This document shows positions 33,703 to 44,559 of a stretch of DNA of 64,000 nucleotides, in pieces (the stretch's first letter is position 1; every line of letters begins with the position of its first letter). The position numbers were made by a program, and so were the translations under genes. The stretch is taken from contig JAWZYU010000005.1 in NCBI GenBank assembly GCA_038380435.1, positions 41,128,001-41,192,000 on the forward strand. The letters run 5' to 3'. Source of the stretch: Ryuthela nishihirai (lineage: Eukaryota > Arthropoda > Arachnida > Araneae > Heptathelidae). The notes below the pieces were generated by a model. The model saw only the letters and a program-made list of their open reading frames with translations. It was not told where the DNA came from and did no database searches.

Positions 33703-33795
33703 AATAATAAATAAATAAATAAATACCCCCTCAAGCAGCTGCTTGCCACAGAGGTCTGACAGGAGCCTGCCTGTCAGTTTATATGCCATAGTAGA
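33703..33795 (-). mobile_element. SINE family 1, 3' fragment
   Basis: On the plus strand: AAATAAATACCCCCTCAAGC, then AGCTGCTTGCCACAGAGG and GACAGGAGCCTG, CTGTCAGTTTATATGCCATA. This is the 3' third of the family at 752-954 with the tRNA head missing. Confidence 0.75.
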
Positions 33796-34206
33796 CAGTC
33801 TGTTATTAATACCGCAACTAAATATTTTTATGGAGAAAGCCTGAATAAGGACCTCTCATTGCACAGTAATGTTAAAGAAATAAGGCAAACCCAAAACAAC
33901 TCTATTATATTTCTTTGTATTATGATTTCTGATAATGTTCAAAATTCCATTATCCAACTTCAAAGATTACCATAATCAACTTTCTTCAAAATCTTAATAT
34001 ATGAAATCATTTAAATTCCAGAGGTCATGATTAATGCCTTTTCTCGTTATGATATGTTCAAGAAAAATGGCTAAAGAAAGAAGTTCAGATGATCTTTAAA
34101 ATATGAAGGGATGTGAGTTATGCTAAATTGGAGTAAATAAAATGTGTTGTAAAGTAGAATATAAATTTAAGAATAAGTTGTGTAATATTAATATTTTTGT
34201 TTTCAG

Positions 34207-34344
34207 GTTTGTCATGCCAACCCTGCTGAAAGATCTCGCTTCATCCGCTGTATCTATAACCTTCTTAACTCTAGCAGCCCATCAGTTAGATATGAAGCAG
34301 CTGGAACTTTAGTCACATTATCCAGTGCTCCTACTGCAATCAAG
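34207..34344 (+). CDS. COPB1: COPB1 internal exon, third in window
   Basis: This 138-nt exon (46 codons, phase 0 at both ends) encodes [20 protein letters not shown] followed by [25 protein letters not shown]. It is the next block of the beta-COP N-terminal solenoid and directly follows the VELIYK end of the previous exon. The acceptor is TTTTCAG at 34206 and the donor is AAG|GTGTGT at 34345. The only differences from the vertebrate sequence I recall are conservative ones, and no frame damage is visible. The region a few hundred bases either side of this exon has few recognisable transposons. Confidence 0.96.
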
Positions 34345-35085
34345 GTGTGTCATTAAATATGAATTTTTAATCCTTTAGCAATATGAGTAGTATAGCCTGA
34401 AAATTAATACTACAACAGTATTGTAGAGATAACTGTAACCAAAGAGGTTAATGCATTATATTTTTTGTGGAAGTATAAACTGTCAAATGTAGAGTGAACA
34501 TTGTTTATCTGAGTGAAATTAGTTGTTAGAAATCAACACATTAAGTATTCACATTCATTGTTAATTATCATTAATTGTAAACTTTCAAAGTAATTTTTAT
34601 AGCATATTAATTTACTTTGTATAGTCTTCAGATCAGGTCTTCAAACTTTTTTTTTATTTGCAGGCCACATTGGCAATTGTCTAAAGCATAAATCCAATGT
34701 GATCTGCCTGAGATTTGCAGTAAAAACCGTATGAGCTAGTTGAGACTAACCACCTACCCATCATACTGCCATGTAACTGGCTCTGTAATGTTCAAGTTTA
34801 ACTACAATTACATCATGAATTTGGGGCATTAAGAAGGATACTTATAAAAGTATTTTTTCTTATTAATTAAAATTCATGAAATGACCACCCTGTGAAGGTT
34901 TCACTGGTTTAAGCATGTTTACAGGGTCCTGAAACTCACCTACATGTTTACTGTATGTTGTGACCCATATCTCTGGAAAGGAGGATCCTGGTAGTTGCAT
35001 TGGGGTCTTCTGCTCTCCTCATGACTAGCATTTGGCCAGTCTTGCCATTAGGGAGTCTGTTCATTTCGGCACTGGGGCAGCAATT
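34345..35085. other. COPB1 intron start, no recognised element before the jockey fragment
   Basis: Intron sequence following the third exon. Nothing recognisable except AT-rich DNA; short frames at 34948-35199 are not supported. Confidence 0.45.
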
Positions 35086-35089
35086 CCAA

Positions 35090-36308
35090 AGGCAGCTGCT
35101 ATACACAGCTTTGGCCTCCATTTTTCCTTTTTTTACTTTTTGACTTATGTGGACTTGGCTCATTGGCTGTGTGGGTATGGTGCCATGCAGCCTTGCCACC
35201 CAAATGCCCCCTGGTTAGGTCCTGTGGTGGTGGGAGACCATGGTCACTAAACCATAAATCAACAAACATGGAATCAACAAATTCTTTTTCTTCAGTCTCA
35301 TCTACTAAGTGGTTTTAACATGCAGATCCAACCTCATCATCATCTTTCTCTACTTCATGATCATTTTCCTCTTCTGCTCCCCAGTTCCTGATCATCCATT
35401 CTATGGGTGAGCAGTTACTTGGGGTCATGTCTCCTTTTAAAAGATAGTGGTTTAAGTCACAGTGCTGATTTAAAATTAGTAACTATTTTGTCTGATGATG
35501 AATTGGAGCAACAATGCAAAATGCATAGCAATTATGTATTAAAATACAGTATTTACATTTCCGGAAAAGTTGGGACATAAGCTGGAAATCTAAAAATACA
35601 TTAGTTAATGTGTGCACCAAATCGATGTCAATCTAGCACCAGCATTCCCACAAAGAACAACAAAAAGCAAGAACATAAGCGAACTCATATCTGGACTACT
35701 ACCCACCACAGGACAATAGACTCATCTACCTATTGGATATCATCACAAGAAAGAAACCAAGGTAAATTAATAGATAATAATTCCATCTAATTGTCTATGC
35801 TTTTCCAACAATTACAGTGATATAGAAAAAAAAATGTCTCCTTTTTTTTTACCAGTAAGGGTTTGAAAGGTCCCACAGGAACACAAAAATCAATTAAGTG
35901 CCTAAGATCTGGTGACTAGGTGGAAACTACATGCTCTACACACTCAGAGCTCATCCTGAAGATGTAATGGTGATTGGTGGGGTGACCATCATTATGTCTT
36001 CCCACAAATCACTGAATTCCTCATGTGTGATCTTCAAGTGAGGCCTCCTCAGTCTGTGAGCTTTGTTATTTATATTCTTTCTGACCTAGGCTAGGTCTTT
36101 TACACTTGGGTTGGTTTTATCTCCTTTTTTTAGTTATTATTTACCTCTTTTATGTTATATATGCTATTTTTATATGTCAGGTTTTGTTTTTGGCATCTTT
36201 TTGTGTTTGCTTTTAACTTTGGTTGTGAATTCTGTGACTTTTATCATTTTTTATATAATTTGGTGCATAGCCTTAATTGTTAATGCACCATAAAATCCCA
36301 AACAACCA
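35090..36308 (+). mobile_element. Jockey-like LINE, internally deleted copy
   Basis: The 5' block (TGGCTGTGTGGGTATGGTGC, CCATGGTCACTAAACCA) and an ORF1 start-region fragment match 53.9-54.5 kb (TTCCTGATCATCCATT, AAGTGCCTAAGATCTGGTGA). It then jumps near 36060 directly to the 3'UTR ending TGCACCATAAAATCCCAAAC followed by AACCAACC. EN, RT and RNase H are absent. A 395-bp insert with a 12-bp target duplication interrupts ORF1. Confidence 0.65.
35439..35833 (+). mobile_element. 395-bp retroposed insert of unknown source with target duplication and short A tail
   Basis: ATGTCTCCTTTT occurs at 35427-35438 and 35834-35845, flanking the insert. The insert ends ATATAGAAAAAAAA, a short A tail in plus orientation. 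An open frame of 60 codons (35608-35790, MCAPNRCQSSTSIPTKNNKK) has no recognisable family. It could be a processed transcript or a new SINE/LINE tail. Confidence 0.6.
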
Positions 36309-36728
36309 ACCACACATGGATTTTGATTCATGTGACCCACTATTGAAAGAATGTAAATACCTCTGATCTAAAGTCTGGCTGGCCAAATGGTCATTTTACA
36401 AGATCTTTTTCATTTAAAGATGAATAATGACTTGTATGTGAAAAGTACATAATATGTTTATGAAAAGGTTACCTGTGTCATTATAATTCATTAGGGAAAT
36501 CAAATAGAAATGTTAATTAAATAATTAAAAAAAAATACTTGAATAAAAATATTGAGAAAACAGTTAAAAATAAATGAATAAAAAATGTTATTTTTCAAAA
36601 TTTAGCATATCACACATACATTCATAGATCAGTTGCAGCACACTAACACAATAGCAGGCATTTTTTTTTTATCTCCAGAATAATTTGTAATTTTATATAG
36701 AATTTAAACATAGCTAACAGTAAGTGAA
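36309..36728. other. Intron sequence without recognised feature
   Basis: AT-rich intron DNA with homopolymer runs; no element recognised. Confidence 0.4.
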
Positions 36729-37112
36729 AGTTTAATAAAGCACAATTGAGCTGTTACATTTAGGTAGCACAGTGTATCACAACCTTAACATGCGAAGCGC
36801 ATGGTATTTTATACAAAAGTTGGAAACCCGAATAACTAAGATATATTGTTATTTCAATAACTTAAAAGACATAATTGTAATCTTAAACTTATGCCAAGGT
36901 ACATTAGACCTTAAAGTAAACAAAGGATAGTTACCACTTTGTAGTTGCTGGTACAATTGCTTTAACATAGGCATTCGCAGATGAGATGATGGAGTTATCA
37001 CAGCCCCGATGTTTATAAGCTACCATATTATACCATGCACTTCACATGTTAAGATTGTGATACACTGTGCTACCTAAATGTAACAGCTTAATCGTGTTTT
37101 ATTAAACTTTTA
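36729..37112. mobile_element. MITE with terminal inverted repeats of about 80 bp
   Basis: Left arm 36729-36812 and right arm 37028-37112 are near-perfect reverse complements containing AGTTTAATAAA, GAGCTGTTACATTTAGGTAG, CACAGTGTATCACAA and TTAACATG. The 215-bp centre is non-coding. A diverged relative seems present at about 44255-44540 (AAAGTTTAGTAAAATCACAA, AGCTGTT, TGCATAGGCA). Confidence 0.75.
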
Positions 37113-37339
37113 ATTTGTAATTTTTTGTAAACTACAGAGTATAAATTAAAAAAAAATTTATCTCAGCAATCCATGTATTGTATTCACGGTGAGTTATTAA
37201 GTGACTTTAAATTCTGGAAATAACTTTTAAAATAGTGCTAAAACTGTTTTTAAAAGTGAGGTGACCACTGTTTTTTCATCGTAATCATTGTAAGGGCACT
37301 GTGTTGTGAGACTTCTGATCTGTTGACCTCGATCTTCAA

Positions 37340-37700
37340 ATGTGGCAAGTACTTAGGGATGCTATATATATTAAAACATTAAAATGGCAGCTTTCTGTGG
37401 AGGAAGCAATTCAGAATGTGCACAACAATCACACTATAGAATGTACTGGAAACTGTAATCTGAAGTTTCATTTTTATTGTCAGAGGAGATTTTCAGAAAG
37501 TCAACTACAGAAAGGAAAATGAAAGTTAAATGTCCAAATTGTAAATTGCAGATTTATTGCGGATCCAAAGCAGAGGTTAAATCAGGAAATTCTGAGGTGG
37601 CTCTAATCCAAAGCTTCTGGCTGGGGAAAAGTGATCTTCCTCTTGATGTTATAAAGCATATCTATATAGTAATTCAGAAGCAAATATCATTACTCTAAAA
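37340..37700 (+). pseudogene. Possible Merlin/ISXO2-like transposase N-terminal remnant
   Basis: Two overlapping frames (37340-37522 and 37477-37698) give LSVEEAIQNVHNNHTIECTG, FHFYCQRRF, KCPNCKLQIYC and FWLGKSDLPLDVIKHIYIV. The cysteine pairs followed by a strongly hydrophobic helix resemble the zinc-ribbon N-terminus of Merlin (IS1016/ISXO2-type) transposases as I recall them. One frameshift near 37480 separates the parts. No DDE domain follows. Low confidence. Confidence 0.35.
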
Positions 37701-37841
37701 ATATTATAAATTAGCCATATGGCCTTAACTCGCATAGTGGTTAGGCAACTAGTGACTCTTCCAGCAAGGCAAACTTTGTGTGTTAGCTCTAACTGAGACA
37801 GTGGTCAGAGTGACTTCAGTCTTAGTTGAGCATGTCCTTGT

Positions 37842-38237
37842 ATGAGGGGGGCGGGGGTGGCTCAGTCGGTAGCGCGCCAGGCTCGTAATCTGTAGTTCCC
37901 AGGTTTGAGTCCCAGCTGAGTCAGCGTGAGATTTATCTCCGCAAAATTCCCCGCCCTGCCCACAGTCAGTAGGGGACACTGATGGGCTTGGAAAGGCTGC
38001 CGTCCATCGGATGGGACGTTAAGCCGTGGCCCCGTGTGCAGGAGAGCCATACCCTGTGCACATTAAAGAACACGCTGGATGGCCTTGACGGGAGGCTACC
38101 ATCTGTCTCCCAACAGCTTTTCCAATGGATCCCCTCCCCCAACCTTCTCTGAGCCTTCGGGGTCCATGTGACCTGGCCGTTTAGCCCATGATGTGCAAAA
38201 AAGTGCCGTTCAGTGGTAAAACAACCCAACCCAACCT
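37842..38237 (+). mobile_element. SINE family 2, full-length-looking copy with tRNA head
   Basis: The tRNA-like head has an A-box TGGCTCAGTCGGTAGCGCG and a B-box GGTTTGAGTCCC. The loop TCGTAAT between them recalls Met/Thr-type tRNAs. The body follows: GAGATTTATCTCCGCAAAAT, GGGGACACTGATGGGC, GATGGGACGTTAAGCCGTGG, GAGAGCCATACC, CCCCTCCCCCAACCTTCTC. It ends AAAAGTGCCGTTCAGTGGTA with an AACCCAACCC tail. It is GC-rich against the AT-rich intron. Other copies: 16.8, 39.7 and 49.8 kb. Confidence 0.8.
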
Positions 38238-38239
38238 TG

Positions 38240-38800
38240 TATGAGGCCTGTTAAAGCTAGGAGTAGCTTCTAGGATTCTTCTCTGTCCTATATGTCGCAA
38301 ATAAAAAAAAGATATAATGGAAGCAAATGAAAAAATGAAAACCAAACTATTAAGAGAGAGGAGAATATCAAATAAGTGCTGTGTATTATTCAGATAAATT
38401 GGATGAATTTATGAAAATAATGGCAGAAGTGACAGAGCAAATGAAGGAAATGCAAACAAGAAAGAGCAAAAATATTCAGAATTAATAAAATTTCAATATT
38501 TAAAATGAAATTTGCAGTCTGAAAACAAAGATAAATGACTTGGAACAAGCAGTAGAAATCATTGACAGTCCAGACACTGCAGCCTTGGTGGGACAGTAGT
38601 TGTTGAACTCTATCTCAACACACCTGTGCTCAATGGCACCAGAGTATCAAGGCAAGAACCAAAGTGTCCCAATGGACTCCCCTCTCTCTGGATTGATGGC
38701 AGAAGACATTCTCTACCATGTATAGTATACAGTTCTCCATGAATGCATATCAACTGCATAGAGTCCCAGAACCCCCCCCCCCCCCCAAGCACCACCAAAT
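38240..38800. other. Intron sequence, partly A-rich, no confident feature
   Basis: Purine-rich sequence (38290-38500) with coiled-coil-like codons but no sustained frame, then a C-run at 38772-38786. No family recognised. Confidence 0.4.
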
Positions 38801-39400
38801 AAAGAAACAGAAAAATACACAATAGCCCTACCTTACATCAAGAGTAATTTCGCATACTCTGTTAAAACAATCCTGAAACCATTTCATTATAAAGTCCCCA
38901 TTAAATGTCACAAACAGTATATTTTTTTAAATGATCATGACCATATACCCAATCTGAAGGGGTTTTCTGTATCCAACTCAAAACCCCACAGGCAAAATCT
39001 TCCCTAAAAACAAATACATAGGAAAATCTCTCACCCATTTAATGCCCAACTTAAAGAACATAAATACGACATCATAAACTACAAAAACCCACACCATCTC
39101 GAGTAATCACCAAAAACAATCTATCCGCCGATTTTCACTCTGTAAAAATCATAATATCCCCCTTACTAAGTTCCAACTTGCCATCACAAAAAATTTCTTT
39201 ATTAATGTAAAATTAACTGAACTCTGGAACACAGACATCATCCTACTTCTCCCAGCTTGGCATTTGATCCTTAGGGAATATCAGCTACCCCTTGGACATA
39301 TGACACTCCTCTAACAATGCCTCTTCATTCTTACCTCTTGATCATCATTTCTACCTTCAAACACACCAACTTATCACATGCATATTCCCAGACCTTCTTC
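38801..39400 (+). other. Unclassified sequence, possibly a decayed retrotransposon
   Basis: Pyrimidine/A-rich plus-strand sequence with codon-like texture and many stops, e.g. LTKFQLAITKNFF and ELWNTD. It has no catalytic motif and no recognisable end; listed only to describe the stretch. Confidence 0.3.
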
Positions 39401-39704
39401 AAATAGTTAGTGTGAGTTTGTGATAGTTTTTTTTACTTACATTCACACAGGGAATCGGCGATTAGAGAATAATAACCTCTCCCATGACCTTGTGTTAACT
39501 CCCCCCACTTTCCTAATGCAACCCCCGAGTTCTTCCAAACTGATAATCAACCCCCCTACACATGTACACTTACATCCAACAAACATTAACTGTAACTCTT
39601 TCATTATCATATTTAATATAAATCTTAATGACAACAATTCAGATTCAATTCAGACAATAATTCAGATTTTAATTTATTCACACAATGATTGAGATTCATC
39701 TCTA

Positions 39705-39832
39705 AAAAACTCCCTGCCCTTGTTTAGTATGGGACACCTCTAGGTTTGGAAAGCCTGTCGTCCATCAGATGGAACATTAAGCCATGGCCCTGTGTGCAGG
39801 AAGAGCTGTACTTGTGCATGTTAAAGTCGTTA
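39705..39832 (+). mobile_element. SINE family 2, internal fragment
   Basis: Contains ATGGGACACCTCTAGG, GGAAAGCCTGTCGTCCATCA, GATGGAACATTAAGCCATGG and CCCTGTGTGCAGGAAGAGC, matching the centre of the family at 37842-38237. Head and 3' end are missing. Confidence 0.65.
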
Positions 39833-39864
39833 AGTCATTAAATTTATGAAAATGCATAACTGGT

Positions 39865-40335
39865 ATTGAGACAGGATAAAAGTTGGTCAGACTGCGATTC
39901 ATTTGATCTGAACAGTTGCAGTCTTTAGCAGGTGTCACAGTTTAATTATCTTGGGAGCTATGTAACAGATACTGGTGATGTGCAGCATGAGATTAACAGG
40001 CGAATAGGGATTGCTGCAGGAACTTTTGAGAATCTGTGGAGAGAGTGGAGAAATAGGCATATGCACCTAAAAACTAAAATTAGACTGTATGATAGTTTGA
40101 TTCTTTCTAGGGTTAGTTATGGTAGTAAACTTGGATGCTTTGTAAACAAAATGACAGGAAACTTGATGCTTTTGATTCTAGATGCTTATGCAGTATCTTG
40201 AGCATTAGGTGTTCAACTTTGTAAGTAATGATGAGGTTAAGTAAAGTAGTTGGCAACCTCCTTTGAGCAGCATATTGTGCAGAGAGAGAGAGAGACTGTT
40301 AGTTTGGCCATGTTGCCCATATGGATAATTTTAGA
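39865..40335 (+). mobile_element. RTE-like LINE fragment (C-terminal region)
   Basis: Encodes MSQFNYLGSYVTDTGDVQHE, INRRIGIAAGTFENLWRE and MHLKTKIRLYDSLILSRVSY, then loses frame. It corresponds to the region just after the RT domain. Both ends are truncated, and an (AG)n expansion lies near 40283. Confidence 0.8.
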
Positions 40336-41240
40336 GTAGTGAATAGGGGTAGGCTGCTGTTTTAATTATATACAGTGTTATAGAGATTTTATTCAATTAT
40401 GATGAAACAAATATGATTATATATTCAGTTCTGATGAAAAAGATATGTTAAACACAAGTTTAACATCTTTTTTTGTTTCATGAGAATTTTAAGGGGGGGG
40501 GGGCAAAGCATTGCTTGCTTCCATGGACACTTCACTATTGATATGACAGCAGTTTTTATAAATGGGGAATTTGTTTCATTTTGGTTCAAATAAATATAGG
40601 GAATCTAAGAAAAATTTTTACACTTTTTTTAATATTCTTAAATGTTCCAAATGTAAAGCTAGGTATAATTTTTTAAACAGAAATATGGATAAAAGAAAAC
40701 AAAATCCAGCTTTATAATTTACTTGGATACAAAGTTTATTTTCAATGTCATAATGAGAAATGATCAGATGGATTTATTGTATTAGTAAGGGAACAAATCA
40801 TATATTCATGCAAAACTAATTTTGTTTGTACTTGTATGGTTGAACTTCACTTCAGATTTATGAATAGTGATTATACCTTTTTCATGTTTTTTAGACAACA
40901 TATGTTTACTAAACAAAGCTGTATTGATGAGTTGGAAAATAAACTTAGCAATTTAAATGATAGGAATATTATTATTATAGTAGATACGAATACAGAAATT
41001 ATATCAGAAGATATAATAAATCAAAATTTTAAACAGTTATTAATAGCAAGAGATTTTTTTTATAAATTCCTAATCACATTAAAAGAGAAATTTCCAGCAA
41101 ATGCTTAGGTTCCTTGTATAAAAAAATTCAAATCCAGAAAATATCATTGCTCATATTATTAAGTCAAAATAACAGTCACTGTTCACAGAATTAAATTCAA
41201 AAATGTTTTGTCAAAAGAATATGCATACATAGGTACGTAA
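40336..41240. other. Intron sequence without recognised feature
   Basis: AT-rich. A G-run lies at 40494-40502. The open frame at 40836-41108 (90 codons) is AT-driven in composition and has no recognised motif; it could be chance. Confidence 0.4.
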
Positions 41241-42025
41241 GTATGTGTATACATGCCTGCTAATCCTCAAGCACCCAAGGGTTACAGAGGTCATCCAGAC
41301 AGTTCAATTTAGTTCTTCAAACATGTTTATCCTGAGCTGTGTTCAGCCAATGTTGACGAATTCTAGCGTGGTCCTGTTTAACATTTCTTCCCACCAGATC
41401 CCATGTCTCTCCATTTTTCTGAATTGATTAGTCACACTGTTCATCACCCTATTCACTAATCTCTATTTACTCATACAGACAACATGGCCAAACTAACAGA
41501 CTACACAATATCTATGTGGCTGAAAGGAGATTGCTGACTCCTTTGCCTAACATCATTACAATGTCAAACCACCTGATGTGGAAGATGTGTGTAAAGGATA
41601 TAAAGTCCAGGATGACCATTTGGGAGATGCTAAAACTGCCATGCTGACGAATTCCATCTATCATGCCATATTGAAAGATACTCAGGCTGCTCGTTTTGCC
41701 CATTCTGATGTTCAATCCAATTTAAATGATGTTTGAAGAGCTGGTCTACCTGATTTATACCACACACCATGGTCAGGTACCTACTAGCAATGTTAGTTCC
41801 TAATAAAACATGATGTATATATACATTTAGAATCAAAGACATAGTTTCCTGTTATTTTGTTTACATAGGGTCTGTGTTTTGCTACCATAACTAACTTTAG
41901 AAGGGACCAAATTATTGTAAAATTATTTAAATTGAAGAGGTATTTTCTTGACATTTTTAATGAATGTTAAAGGAAGATATCACTCTGAAATTAAGGTCGA
42001 TCAATTTTAGAGGAAAAATTGTCTT

Positions 42026-42098
42026 GAGCCAGGTGGGATGCAAACCCACGACCTCCTGATAACATGTCAGGTGCTCTGGACCACTGAGCTACCGGCTG
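42026..42098 (-). tRNA. tRNA-like sequence (TGT loop, probably not functional)
   Basis: The 73 nt fold as a cloverleaf: acceptor arm CAGCCGG with CTGGCTC (6 of 7 pairs, counting one wobble), D-stem GCTC/GAGC, anticodon stem CCTGA/TCAGG, variable loop of 5, and T-arm GTGGG/CCCAC. The 7-nt loop CATGTTA puts TGT at the anticodon (Thr), but base 33 is A instead of the invariant U. That, and the embedding in a repeat, argues for a SINE head or pseudo-tRNA. Confidence 0.5.
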
Positions 42099-42585
42099 CC
42101 GATCAAGACTCCTCTAATTGATGCTATGAACTTTTTACCAGCAGTACACAATATTCAATGTCTCATGCAAGCATTCGTCCCAGCTGCTCCCATCCTCAAG
42201 AAACAATGACAATCATCAATCAGAGTGTGGAGTTCTGGTAACTCACCAAGATTGAGAATTTGGAGAAAAGTTTCATTTTGTAAATAAATTAAAATTTACA
42301 TTATTGTCTATAATGTTGGGATTATAATATAATTTTAATTCTTAAAGGATTAAGGAAGACATTACTCTGAATTTAACATTGATTAATTTTGAAAACATTG
42401 ATCATCGAAAAAATACCTCTTCAATTTAAACAATTGTACTCTCAGAATGTACTTACCATCTTCATGACATGATTGTCATTGTTTTTTGAGTTGAGAGCAG
42501 CTAGAACAAATGCTTGCATGAGACACGGAGAATTGTGTACTGCTGGTAAAAAGTTCATAGCATAATTAGAGGAGATTTTGATCAG

Positions 42586-42658
42586 CAGTCGGTAGCTCAG
42601 TGGTCCAGAGCACCTGACATGTTATCACGAGGTTGTGGGTTCATATCCCACCCAGCTC
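42586..42658 (+). tRNA. tRNA-like sequence, inverted partner copy
   Basis: Same 73-nt unit on the other arm. The D-arm and T-arm (GTGGG/CCCAC) are intact, the loop is again CATGTTA, and the anticodon stem has one extra mismatch (CCTGA with TCACG). Probably a pseudo-tRNA or SINE promoter. Confidence 0.45.
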
Positions 42659-42935
42659 AAGACAATTTTTCCTCTAAAATTGATTGATGTTAACTTCAGA
42701 GCAGTATCTTCCTTTAATATTGTAAAATTATTTTATATTCAATTTTGCTACCATAACTAACTTTAGAAAGGACCAAATTATTTTATCTTATTACTTCATC
42801 TTATTTCAGTCTTTAGATATATACACTTATTTTTCCACACTCTTCACACATTTTTGAAAGTCCCAATAGCAATCTCTATTTATCCCATGTTGCAAATCAC
42901 CAATATCTAAACATTACAGTAGAACTTCACAATGC

Positions 42936-43489
42936 AGTAATTTTAATTAAATTAATATCTTAAATTATCTATGACACTTTTAAATGTTTTAAAGCACTTC
43001 AATAAAATTCTGTGCTACCTAATACCCAAAAGTAATATGAGATTTTACATGCTGCAGAGTTGACAAGCGAGAGGAACTTCATAGACAAAGTTGACAGCAA
43101 GTGAGAAGTTCATTTTATAAAGTCTTTTCTGGCAAATAATCAGTTGCAGCAGGCCCAAAGTGAGGTGATGCGGTATGCTGATGAGTTGGTCACTTGCAGT
43201 GAAATTTTCTTCTGTTGATCAAAGTTTCATGACTGAAGTAGTGTCAGTAATAACTAATACCTGGTAGCATAGAGTGCTTATAAACATTAAAATCCACGGC
43301 TCAAGTTTTGTACTTATACTGTGGGCACTGTCTGGTGAGCAGCTTTGGGCATTACACTAGGAACAGTTGTTTGTTGAGCACTGGGGAGGTGTGGGGTGCA
43401 ATAAATTGCAACGTCATTGGCTCAACTTGGAGGTTCGGAGTGGGCGAGAGATGTGGGTGTTCGTAATGCAATCTGCATGTGTAGGAGTT
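42936..43489. other. Intron sequence without recognised feature
   Basis: AT-rich with some GC-balanced patches near 43100-43480; no gene or known repeat recognised. Confidence 0.4.
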
Positions 43490-43612
43490 GAATAAGAGAG
43501 TGTGGAGTTCTGTCGGTAACTCTCCAAGATTGAGAATGTCGAGAAAAGTTTCATTTTGTCGATAAATTAAAATTTACATTATTGTCTGCAATGTTGAAGT
43601 TACAATGAATGT
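43490..43612. repeat. Second copy of the central part of the inverted tRNA-like insert
   Basis: Shares AGAGTGTGGAGTTCTG, GGTAACTC-CCAAGATTGAGAAT and AAAAGTTTCATTTTGT, then AAATTAAAATTTACATTATT with 42219-42330, in the same orientation. Confidence 0.65.
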
Positions 43613-43794
43613 GATAATTTTATGACTAACATATTGTAAACTTTTGCATGCAATTTATAATAAATGTGTTAATGAGGGCAATAATATTGGTTATCGTATT
43701 GGTAGGGAATAGGGGATTGCATTAGAAAGTGTGTATGAAGGGGTGGGGGGTAGTAGCCTCACCTATTAGTAGCTCATAAGCCGACACTGACAGG

Positions 43795-44220
43795 CATATG
43801 GCAGAGTTACATACGACAGTTTTTCCATCAAGCTCTGTGCACAGTGGCAAAGATCTTGGTCAGATTAACAAACTCTTTGAGATTAGATCTGTTTGCAAAC
43901 CATTGCAGTCATATTTTTGCAGGAATTGCATGGAGGAAGTTGTACTTGCTAGACTTATCATTAGTCCTAGATGTTTAATGCATACTTTTCGTCAGTCAGA
44001 TAATCAACTGTATATGAGTTCATGATAACAACCAAGTCTTTTGTACTCTGACATCTTTTTTTTCTAATGACTTGTTTCAGACCACAATTTTGCATTGTTA
44101 AAATTCCTTGGTTATTTTAGATGAATCTAGTGTTTTGCATTGTTTTTGAATTTTATTGTCATTGGTTGTTAATTTTTTTATGGGTTCTTTACCCCACTGT
44201 GTAATTATGCATTCTCTGTT
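43795..44220 (+). mobile_element. Jockey-like LINE, 3'-end fragment
   Basis: Codons TVFPSSSVHSGKDLGQIN and the following SYFCRNCMEEVVLARLI correspond to FPSSSGHSGRDLGLNR and the EEVVLARLR-type C-terminus of the copy near 56.4 kb. The 3'UTR follows without the AACC tail. 5'-truncated. Confidence 0.65.
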
Positions 44221-44559
44221 TGTTGGTTTTTATTTTTATATCTAAATAATGCTAAACACAGCCAGTAAGATAAAAGTTTAGTAAAATCACAATAAAAGCT
44301 GTTCAATATGTATAAAATTACCTATCCTCAAACATAAGAAGTGCTTATAAAATATCCTTGTAATATATATATTACAACTATATTTGATCCTAAATTTTGT
44401 TAATCAATCTAAGTAATTCCTTATATTTACATAAAGTAAACTAGGTTAGTTGACAAATATTGATATTTACCAGTGATAGTGGCTGGTGAATCTACTTGCA
44501 TAGGCACATTTAGATGTCTAACATGACATAAAATTGCTGTATCAGACTTTGTGAACAGT

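Larger units (their letters stand above)
41929..42717. mobile_element. Insertion with two inverted arms, each carrying a tRNA-like sequence
   Basis: A 16-bp direct repeat TATTGTAAAATTATTT lies at 41913-41928 and 42718-42733, a target duplication. The arms 41967-42216 and 42469-42717 are reverse complements of about 250 bp. The centre (42217-42468) includes a third, direct partial copy of the arm edge near 42352. Each arm holds a 73-nt tRNA-like unit. A stretch of the centre (42219-42330) recurs in direct orientation at 43490-43612. The class is unknown; a dimeric inverted tRNA-derived SINE is my preferred reading. Confidence 0.65.
41245..42935 (-). mobile_element. RTE-like LINE, 3' part, split by an inverted tRNA-like dimer
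   Basis: Minus-strand sequence at 41245-41912 is the 3' end and C-terminal region (plus-strand landmarks CTCAAGCACCCAAGGGTTAC, GGCCAAACTAACAGAC, CTACCATAACTAACTTTAG). Sequence at 42747-42935 continues it (TCTTTAGATATATACAC, AAAGTCCCAATAGCAATC). A block of about 40 bp around CTACCATAACTAACTTTAG is present on both sides of the insert. The LINE frame is badly decayed. Confidence 0.75.

Noticed and set aside
38801..39400. Host exon or complete LINE
   Set aside because: No catalytic motif, many stops in all frames and no splice-site pattern matching COPB1.
40836..41108. 90-codon open frame in the third intron
   Set aside because: Isoleucine/asparagine-rich with no recognisable domain or splice context; best explained by base composition.
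42026..42098. Functional nuclear tRNA gene
   Set aside because: Base 33 is not U, the acceptor has a terminal mismatch, and the unit is duplicated inside a target-duplicated repeat.
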